A stretch of DNA of 64,000 nt from Hysterangium stoloniferum (taxonomy: Eukaryota; Basidiomycota; Agaricomycetes; Hysterangiales; Hysterangiaceae): contig WHVD01000028.1 in the NCBI GenBank assembly GCA_015178975.1, positions 558,001-622,000 on the forward strand, in the 5' to 3' direction. The notes beneath the pieces are model-generated. The model did no database searches. It was not told where the DNA came from and saw only the letters and a list, made by a program, of their open reading frames with translations. Of the stretch, positions 55,484 through 64,000 are shown in pieces; position 1 is the first letter of the stretch, and each line of letters begins with the position of its first letter. A program made the position numbers and the translations under genes.

Positions 55484-58231
55484 TTACTTTGACTGGAATG
55501 GAGCACTATGGCCTTCAGTAGTTCGCCCATTGAACTCATATAATGTTCCAACATCCCACCGCAAAACAGCTACATCACCCTTCCATTCCCCTTTCAGATT
55601 TTTCTGCTGTTCATTGTCAGGGGTTGCAATGATGCGAAGGAATCTGGGGGTCTGTCGCATTGAGTGTGAAACAGATTGCTGCTGAGCTTGGATGCTGCTG
55701 TGGAGTTTACTGCGATAAATGTCAGCTATTGGCGTGTATACTGCTGGCCCGAGAACCATCTCCAAACTCGCTGTCAGATCATCTATGAGATTTGGGTAGG
55801 GCACTTGTGCATATCGATCTGGTTTCCCTCCCTTCTATAAACATCAGAATATAGGTTGAGTGCAATAGGGTTTACAAGGTTTGATACCTACCTCCAGCAT
55901 GTAAAAGAATTTGGGTGTAACAGAAATGATGGCATCTCGCCATTTCTGAGCATTGAGGGTTGGCAAAACTTTTGCTTGAACTGCAAGAATAATCAGCTCC
56001 TTCGTCTCCTTGTCTTGAAGGGTACACAACACGTCAGGGCCCATGTGAGTGTTTGGAAGAAGAAAAGGCTTTCCATCTGGATTGTGCAAGAAAGTGAGAA
56101 TGTTTTCAGGGGAACTAGCCTTGAGACCCAAGCGATCAGAATTGCCTGTCTTCCATGATACTGGGTAGCATTGCATTGTGTCATCAGCCCCATGCTTCAG
56201 CGTGACTAAGGTAACCATCCTCGACCCTAATGACTCGCTACAGTGGAAGGCATGTGAGAGGGGTTTGTACTTCCCCCCAAAAGTATCCATGAGCATGAGA
56301 AGGATCGCCTCTTCAAATATATATCCAAGTGACGAGGCGTTACGAGCACTGTGAAATGCACTGGCCATCTATGTCTCCATCATCGTATGACTGTACTTTT
56401 GGAAAAACGATCTGAGGGAGAGAATTACCAATGGTTCAGAAATGGATACAGGATAGTTCATATAAGCCTTGAATTTCAAAGGGTTCATCGTCTTGTCCAA
56501 AAAACCCTAGGCCCCACGCAATCATGTCATGCATATGGTTTTCGATGGTGATGGCTGTAGGTTCACTCCCCAAAGTCCATTGCCTAAGAATTTCAACTAG
56601 GCATTGTATCAATTCCTCTCCTATCAAATATGCGGTTGGTCCTTGCATTAGTAAAAGAGATATTACACTGACTATTCTTTTTGTTGAAAATGCGGTCCAA
56701 TTCATTAATTGGTTGATGATTTGAGATCAACACGGACAGCTCAGGGGAAATGGGGGGTTCACCATCCTCCAGTTCAATTGCATCAGTGATTTTAAATCCA
56801 GTCAAGTGTTCAACAAACGAGGTGAGAACACGGTGGCGTGGGATGTTTTCCAAGCAGATAAACAGCTCAATAAGGCTAGCTGTCAGGCGGTGGCTACAAT
56901 ATAAATGATAAAAAGGAATCTCATAGCGTCAAATGATAGACATACCGCCCAGAAAACCAGTACATCATGCGTTCCAACAATTGTCGATCTGAGTCATTGT
57001 CAGAGAGAGTGAGGTGCCGGCAAATATAGTCCAATTGAGAAGAACCATCCTTCGTGAAACGCCCAATATCAGTGAAGACCCCCAAACCACTGAAAGGTAC
57101 ACATTTTGCAAAAGCAGTACCGACATCGTCCACCATGTTCATTGACAGACCAGTTCCTGAGAGAATAAACCCAGTGAAGAATCTAGTGTCAAGAAAGAAT
57201 CTATACATTTTACGAAGAATGGGGTGCATATCAGTCCCTGTGTTGGAGTACTCCTTCAGATTGTCGGCAGCCACCTGTACCTCGTCGATCACGACAAATA
57301 GAGATGTGTCACGTCCATCTGGAAACAAATCTTTCCTCTTAGTTTTGAGCTCACTTAGGGTGGAGGCGATAATGTCACATGATCTGCATGTCAGCATGCT
57401 GGAGGGTCCGGAGCACTCTGACAAAGAGATCATCACCCCAAAAGTCCAAATGAGGTGGCAAAACTTGAGCAAGAACCCATCGCCGACGAGCTAATGTGGC
57501 ATCTGTGTTAACAGGAATGTGTTGCACAAATTGCTTCAGGATGAAGATGCGTGCACACAACAACATTGCAGAGACTCGGTCTGTAGCTCCAGACCAAAAG
57601 CTTAAAGATGGCAAAGTGCCTAAAGTTGGCAACATTTCTTCTGTCGCTACCTCAAAGTCCTTGGAGCCAGATGCTGAACCTCGTGTGCTTATGCACGAAA
57701 TATAAAGGCCCCAGTTCAAGCAAAGACCCTCAAGTGCAAGGCGTGTTTTACCCGAACCAGAGACGCCAAATAGATGGCTGGAAAGAGGAAGATTAGGATT
57801 TATTGTCTGTAAAATTGTCTAAACGCTACGAACACTGTGTTACGGATGAACAATTTTTCAATCCGACCCTTGTCTGGGTGGTTGCCGAGATCATGAAGGA
57901 GAAGAATTGGGTTAAGGGGTAGCTTCACCTCGAGGTCTGTAAGTTTGTCTTCACGTCGGGTCGAGTCGAGATATCCATCCAATTTCCCAGTGGCCAAGTA
58001 TTTAATGTAGTTCTCAAAGCCTTTAATTGCGGCGGCCATCGTAGCGTTCGTCTCTTTGTCTGTGAGCAGGAATTGACCTAACGAACACCATTTACAATGC
58101 CATCCACACTTGAAAATGTCCCACCTACCTTCAGCTACAACCTCTTGCCTCCTCTCGCCTTCAAGGGATGTCCCTCCTGTAGTCATGTGAAGAAGTGTTT
58201 TGGTTGATGGTTGACTAGGAGATTGTTGCAA
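55484..58231 (-). pseudogene. Large P-loop NTPase plus REase-like protein (Crinkler-related), decayed
   Basis: Minus strand. The first part has DKETNATMAAAIKGFENYI and PLNPILLLHDLGNHPDKG. Walker A is GVSGSGKTRLALEGLC (about 57730), Walker B is LFVVIDEVQVAADNL (about 57290). LDTRFFTGFILSGTGLSMNM and FSGLGVFTDIGRFTKDG follow. The C-terminal part has WTLGSEPTAITIENHMHDMI, LGYIFEEAILLMLMDTFGGK, then MGPDVLCTLQDKETKE and LAVQAKVLPTL, fitting a restriction-endonuclease-like D...QxK core. Proteins with this NTPase-REase plan, common in Agaricomycetes, are grouped with Crinkler/RHS effectors. Several exons join well, for example at VVAEGQFLLTDK. There is a 1-base shift before Walker A, another near 56660, one near 56460, and a TAG near 56368, so it is not functional. 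No CRN header was found. Confidence 0.8.
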
Positions 58232-59273
58232 GGAGAAAGATCGCCGGTTAGGAGTCTCCCAGAACGATCAATCTCCTTTTGAGTTAGATAGGAGTCAAAA
58301 CTCCAACACCATATGGTTTTGGTTACGTTATTAAACCCAGCCAGCCAGGTGGTTCTGCTCGCTTTTGTTAAGTGACTAGGTATACCCAGGCTTGTAAAGG
58401 CATCTGGCAATCCTTTAATACTCTGGGAACAAACTCATAATAATACCCTATCCGTTCCTTCTGATAGGTATTGGAAATCCTCGATACAGTTGAACGATGA
58501 CACCGAGTAAACAATGCGTTTCATGTCTTCGTCTACATCAGCCACCTTACTTGTTCTCTTTTGCCTTGTCACTGAACGAGCCTCTTCTGACATTCTTGTG
58601 CACATTACCTGTCTCGTTATCCAGCTGAGCCCACCAACTTCAACTGCTACATAACGGTCGGTCCACTACTGGTGATACAAACTTCTGGTTTGCATTTGCG
58701 AGGCGTGACAGAGCCCTCAGTGAGCAATGTGAGACATTTGGAGCAGACACGATGTGTTTGGTTTTGACAACTGCCACCCCCACCGCCCTTGCGACCTGCT
58801 CAGCCGCAAGAATCCACTCAATTCTTGAATGACTTCCTTGCAGAAACCTCACCCGAGACTGCCTTTCAGGACTCCATTCTAGATGTTCCGCCGACACCGC
58901 CCCAGACACACGGTGTCTGCTCTGAATGTAATGTCAAGCCTTGATACTTTCACACTGCGCACCGAAGGTTCTGTCACGCCCTACAAATGCAACCCAAGCG
59001 TGTTCAATCTTATGCTGTCCCAGGCGATTGTTCCGAGTCTGTCTCTTCATATCGAACTACGACTCCGATTAAACCGTCCAAGCATCTATCTGTCTTCGTT
59101 GAGGTTCCTCTAGCCACAAAGGGACGGTCTATGCCTGCACCTGCGGTTGGTCGAAGTCAAATCGGGCTTATGGGCACGGAGGTTGTCATATCAGATATGA
59201 TTGTTATTCACGCGGTCTATATCGCAATTAGGCCATTCTTCATCATAGAGGTGGAAGAAAGGGGAAGAAAGGG
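58232..59273. other. Coding-like scraps, no assignable gene
   Basis: A + strand frame near 58790-58950 is proline-rich and reads ETAFQDSILDVPPTPPQTHG followed by CSEC. Frames then shift repeatedly to 59277. It may be an old transposon N-terminus but I cannot name it. Confidence 0.35.
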
Positions 59274-59940
59274 GTGAGCGGGTTGGAAGGCCTGGTGCTG
59301 GGTGCATTGGGTGGTAAAGGAGTGATGAGAGAGGTGATAAGTCTGATTCGCAGTGAAGAGTCCATCGCACCGCTGGTTTATACGAAGGTCGCGTCTATTC
59401 CTCCGAGCACGTGTTGTCAATTGGTGGCGTTCTGGATACCACCTTGGAACACATCCGCAAAGGTTTAGGTGGCGTGACGAGCGGCAAGCATTGTCTGTGC
59501 CGACTAGTAATCCTGAGCCCATCAACTCCCCCACACAGAGAGATGCCGATCAAGAGTCAAACCTACACGAGCGAATTATGACTGACGATAGTCAGCTTGA
59601 GTATCAAAGTTGTCATCCGCACTTGGTCTCCCGTCTTTTTACCCGAATCATAATGGAGACTTGGGACTGGGCGATTAAGTGCTTCAAGGACCACTTGGAG
59701 CTTCTCACTGTAATTTGAGATGCGGCACAGGGTTTGTAATTGCGCATGTGTTTTGCATGATAGTCATACTGACATTGATTGTTATGTGTTAGACCATAAG
59801 GATTTCTATCTCATTGTCCTTCATCGCGACGTTAGCGCAGGAAACATCCTAATATGCCTTCAAGGAAGCGACACGGCAAAGTCTGTGATCTTGACCAAGG
59901 AAACACAGTATCGCACTCAAGTCACTGTGGGATAACACAC
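59274..59940 (+). pseudogene. FunK1-like fungal protein kinase relic
   Basis: The phrase VLHRDVSAGNILIC at about 59820 is the catalytic loop (HRDxxxxN) of the FunK1 kinase family expanded in Agaricomycetes. It is followed, in a shifted frame, by CDLDQGN, where a D-L-D or D-F-D metal-binding motif is expected. Upstream, VMREVISLIRSEESIAPLVY and later blocks are kinase-like only weakly and are broken by stops. The N-lobe lysine region and the C-lobe are not recognisable. FunK1 members are predicted Ser/Thr kinases of unknown pathway. Confidence 0.5.
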
Positions 59941-62683
59941 GTCGACCTCTACCACGGCCTTTATTCATCGTTTTAACATGTCGACCATTCTTTCTCATGT
60001 CTACTCCGGGGGCATACGATTTCGGATTTAAACAGCTTGCGCCTGGAAAGGAATCTCCCACCGTCGAGTAAGTGATACATCCCTTATCACATCCGATCAT
60101 TGCTGATTTTTTTTTTACAGTATTCTTGCCATACATCATCGTATTTATTCATCTGGTGTTTTCCCGTCCACATTTCTCACATAATTCCACATGTTCGAGT
60201 GTGAAGCCTGACGCGGTAAGTGAACGGAGTGCTTCTTTGCTCAGCGATGTATGTAGGTTTCGCCTTAGAATGCAACGAAGGAGATGTGGGTAAATAAGAT
60301 GCTATGCCAGAGGATACGGGGCGGCGTGTTCGGCGTTTTTCAGGATCGACATGAATTGACTGCAAGAAGCCTGCGGGCAGATAGACCCATAGGACAGGAT
60401 GCAATACACACACCTCAATGTAGGCCTTCCCTTCTCATGACACGACGGTATGACAATCACTATCCTACCGCGTTTTGATCACCCCCCGCGCTTTGGAAAC
60501 CGTGACGACAGACTTCGTGACTGTGACCAAAAGCTCTCGGAGCCACGCATTTCTAAAAACCAACCTGAAGACGTAGCTCGTATTATCAATGCCCAGCAGT
60601 GTGGTTGGTTTATTTTGTTCTACAAACACTGAAATATATCACACTCGAGAATCGACCCTGCGGATGCTTTAGGAAATATCGGAGGCAGGTTCATTGCTAC
60701 ATTCTTCACGAAAATGAATGCACTTGTTAAATCCCTTCGACAGCAGACCGCGTCTTTGTCCAATATCACAAGCTCAGCTGACACTTGTCTTACTTTGGGT
60801 ATCCAAGCTGTTGCAAGGACCCGAATAATCGGCTTCCTTGATACTGTAGTTAGCGCCATATATATCACTCGTTGGGCTGCATTCAGTTTCAAACAGGGAC
60901 TAGCTGCCGTTACTGAGGTATGTATCCCAATTCTGAATTTTTACCGACGTCACAACATCAGACTATGCTTGACATCGTCGAACTTGCTGCTCGGGCTGCG
61001 GGTCGATCAAATTTGGCGATCGAGAAGTCTTGTGTAGCAGGTGAATACTTTTCTGGTCACTCACATTCCGCGACATTTATAGGGTACAGGACCTCCAAAC
61101 ACAATCCATCGAACACCGTTGAGAATCTCATACACTCCGTTACTAGTCTATCCTTCCTCATTCGTTTACGCTGAAATACAACGCTTTAACGAATCGGCTC
61201 AGGAACTGCACGCTCGAGATTCTTCGTCATCCTAGGCTATTCTGTCATGGAACAATATCAATGCGCGTTGTACTCCGGAGTAAGTAATACACTTGACTAT
61301 CTATTTTCGCCAATTGTCTTCAGTCAATCCCTCCTCTTACGACACCCTCTATCGCCTACCTGCATTGTATCTGTTTATTCGACTACTCCATGTACTCTGG
61401 CGTATTTTCAAGTTTCTATTTACTATTACTGCGATGTGTAACTCCAACATGGTTTTTTTTAAACAGCAGGTAAAACTGTAATAGAGTATTCTAATCCGAA
61501 AGACTTCCGCGTCCAAAACATATGGCTATCGGGAGATACGACAGTGATGAATTTCCTTTTATAAAATACAAACGTTTACTAATACCTTGGAGTTTTTCTT
61601 ACAGTTCTCGAAAATCTTCCTATATGGATCTCACAGGCATATCCAGTATCGCAAAGTCACTGATATCTGCCTTCCGTTCTTTCCCAAGACGATACTTTCT
61701 AGAGAATGATGCACGTCTTCCTTCGGTTTATTTTATCTGGAGTTCCCCGATGGATACAAATTTGAGCGCCTTGTAATAAGTAGACAGGAGAATGTTATAT
61801 GAGGCGAATTAATGAAGTATGGTAGAATAAACCACCATGGTCAGAATATTTTTTCTGGAGGAACTTGGTATCTACCATAATTTCACCCGGTGGAATTAAA
61901 TATTAATGGATAAATTTGCGGTCGTGTACTGCTTCCTACCATATTCACAGTCGATATCTGGTAAGCATCGCATGATCCCCCCTGAGGCCTGAGGCGGGAT
62001 ATATGCATATACTAAAGCGCCAAGAGACGGACTCATGTCATGCGCGACCTTGACGAATTCCCTGAACTTGATAAACATGGTTACTGCGACATATCAGACA
62101 CCGTAAAGGAGGCTGAGGAGTTGTTCAGATCCTCTACAACTCGTACGCGTCTTCGGATGTGAGAAAAGGTTTGCATATATGCGATTCCCTTAACGGTAGT
62201 CACACAACGCCTTGCCTGTTCGCATCGGCATTTCATGTCACAAAATTAAGGTAACAGTGTAACAAAGGGGCGTTGATGAAGAGGGACATTCCTGAGCCTG
62301 CCCTGGAATGGCTTCCTGGAACGGAATGCACGTGGAGAAAAAAAAATTGCTTAATGGGGCACTTAGCTTGAGGTATCTGAGAGAGGTCTGAGTGGAACAT
62401 GTATTAATTATGAGATCCGACGGATAGATATCCGAGAGCATTCGATTATAGGTACTTTCGGAACGGTGATCATGAGAAGCGGAAGAAGAATTGCCGCGGA
62501 TTGAACCTAATATACATAATGTATACTCTAATCTACGATCTGGTTTGGTAAACGTGATTGACATCCCTATTTCTAGAAAATTCTCATGTCCGATAACCAG
62601 TTAGTTGGTGCTTTGCGTTACAATACATCATTAAACTACCGTTCCCAATTTTATCAGTTATTAATATAGTGCTACAGTACTTT
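59941..62683. other. Long stretch without a supported gene
   Basis: A + strand pair of possible exons (about 60714-60918 and 60964-61038) can be joined in frame through a GTATGTATCC donor and CATCAG acceptor, giving FLDTVVSAIYITRWAAF ... MLDIVELAARAAG. It looks helical, a little like N-terminal helical domains of fungal STAND proteins, but no flanking exons fit. The rest (61200-62680) shows nothing. Confidence 0.35.
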
Positions 62684-64000
62684 TTAAACGAGGCCGGGGC
62701 GGGGGGGATAGGAGGAAAAGGGGGACGGAGTAGGGGGCGCTCCATCTAGTGAATTATTTAGTGACAAAAAAAGGCTCACTGAACGGGAAAAATACATACC
62801 TTGTGGATGTGAATGCATCGCAAGTGGGCCGACAGCAGGCGCTGGTTCGTGCGACACCGTTGGGAAATTATACGAGCCAGTGTGGTGCCTTTGAGACGGA
62901 TGCGAGGACACCGGCGACACAGAACACTGTTCATAGTCTGATTTCCATCTCAGATATGGGAGAGTATGGTAGTGGGTGAAGCACAGCGTACCTTCTGAAT
63001 ACGGGCGCGACTCGAAAGGACGTGCCGTTGTGTCATAAAGAGAGGCAACGGTAGTGGACACTTGAAGAGAATGGGGTGAAAATGCCGACATTGGTGTTCC
63101 AGACGACTCCTCATAGTCTAATGGGGTTATAGCAAGAGTATAGCGAGGCAGGAAACACCTTACCTGTCGAATACGAGCGCATCTCGCGTGGGTCTAAAGT
63201 GGGAGCGAGTATATGCGCTATTGGGTTGAAGTGTGAGAGGGTGTAAAGCGCAGTCGGAGTGGATAGGGCGGTGGGAGGAAGACCGGGGATGGGGATGGTG
63301 TGGGAGTGGGAGGCTCGTGTCCTAGAGTTCATGTCATTATAGAAAAATAAAACTAAAGAGTAGCGCACATCGCACCTTCCGAAACGCTGTCTTGTGAATC
63401 GGGAGTGGGAGCGCATACACGTGTGTCATCGTGAGGGCTTCGATGCGAATGGGGAGTTAGAGAGGACTCTGGAGACAATGGAGATGACGGCGACGCAGGC
63501 ACGTCTCTGTCTATTTGGTTAAGATTAGTGACAAGAAAAACACATTGAGTAGCTCAGTGCAATAGTACCCTGTACACATGCACTCATCGACGCTTGAGCC
63601 CCCCGCCTCTCCTCGCAAGAATGGTCACGAGAGGATTCCCCTACACATCTGGGCACCACGCCTCCACAAGACCTACAGAGCTCAACACATTCGATGCGTT
63701 TCTTCTGACAACGTTTGCAAGGCCACCTGTGAAAAAAAAAAATAAAGTGTGAATATGCCAACGAAGCAAACTGAACGCGGAAACGAAACGCACTCAACGT
63801 CGCACTGGACCTTTTCGGCACGACAACCAGCGCAGGTCAATTTCACCCTCAAACCTTGGCCCTTCCCTTTGCGTGGGTTGTCTATACATTCTGACCCTCC
63901 ATCAACGCAAGGCTGACACGGCCGTACCCTCTGGCACTTGATATTTTTTTGGCGACAAGATACACAACGGAGCTTTGGACCGGGGAGTGGGAGGAAAATA
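62684..64000 (-). CDS. Tandem Zn2Cys6 protein, 5' part beyond window
   Basis: Minus strand, running off the right edge. The first visible exon has two perfect Zn2Cys6 motifs with CX2CX6CX5CX2CX6C spacing: CVSCRQKNIKCQRVRPCQPC...C, and, across an intron at about 63729-63791 (GTGCGTTTCG donor, TTTCACAG acceptor), CAGCRAEKVQC...CKRCQKKRIEC. A third cysteine group (CVELCRSCGG) follows. After the zinc region come Ser/Thr/Pro-rich exons (VPASPSSPLSPESSLTPHSH; MSAFSPHSLQVSTTVASLYD; HPQDGAPPTPSPFSSYPPRP) ending in a stop at 62684. Zn2Cys6 proteins are fungal DNA-binding regulators that usually have one motif at the N-terminus. A nuclear role is inferred. Exon borders between 63170 and 63600 are uncertain. 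Confidence 0.8.

Noticed and set aside
60714..61174. A further NLR gene at 60.7-61.2 kb
   Set aside because: Two helical exons can be joined, but no NACHT, NB-ARC or repeat domain follows and flanking frames are broken.

Overview
The window looks like a piece of a filamentous basidiomycete genome, most likely an Agaricomycete. Genes are broken by many short introns (44-66 nt, GT...AG). Family content also fits: a fungal NACHT protein, an AAA+ ATPase of the fungal type, Crinkler-type NTPase-nuclease genes, a HAK potassium transporter, a G-protein beta subunit, Ty1/copia and chromodomain Ty3/gypsy retrotransposons, and tandem Zn2Cys6 motifs. No rRNA, tRNA, CRISPR array or plasmid feature was seen. 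The species cannot be named from the sequence.

Layout. (1) 1-9300 is mostly a gene graveyard. It holds one orphan gene with a nuclease-like core (1062-1911, minus), decayed pieces of mitochondrial glutamyl-tRNA synthetase (2128-3034) and UTP18 (3160-4470), CpG-poor repeat DNA (4471-6300), and fragments of Agaricomycete-specific families. (2) 9668-14579 is a complete copia element with two 289-bp LTRs and a GAACA target duplication; its reverse-transcriptase half is broken. (3) 14592-16813 is a decayed Crinkler gene, and 17290-18640 is a second, much older copia copy. (4) 21158-29017 is the most coherent accessory block: an intact seven-exon NACHT/STAND receptor-like gene (1552 aa) divergent from an AAA+ ATPase gene, with a MITE and a palindrome in the roughly 600 bp between them. 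(5) 29444-38436 is a conserved-gene island, all on the minus strand: HAK/KUP potassium transporter, golgin-like coiled-coil protein, G-beta subunit. (6) 39131-55080 is repeat-rich: CpG-poor gypsy relics, a fused FMO/P450 relic, LTRs in both orientations, a TE-associated zinc/coiled-coil ORF, and a younger gypsy element with a chromodomain (minus). (7) 55484-59940 carries a second decayed NTPase-nuclease gene and a FunK1-like kinase relic. (8) 62684-64000 is the C-terminal part of a gene with two adjacent perfect Zn2Cys6 motifs, running off the right edge.

How it fits together. The housekeeping island is embedded in fast-changing DNA where TEs and putative defence, conflict or effector genes (NACHT, AAA+, Crinkler NTPase-nuclease, kinase) turn over. 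CpG-to-TpG/CpA change is the main visible decay mode: it accounts for every difference between the copia LTRs and probably for several in-frame TGA codons, and it fits 5-methylcytosine deamination of silenced repeats. The best candidate for an undescribed functional unit is the NACHT-AAA+ divergent pair, the only accessory genes here whose reading frames are intact through many introns.
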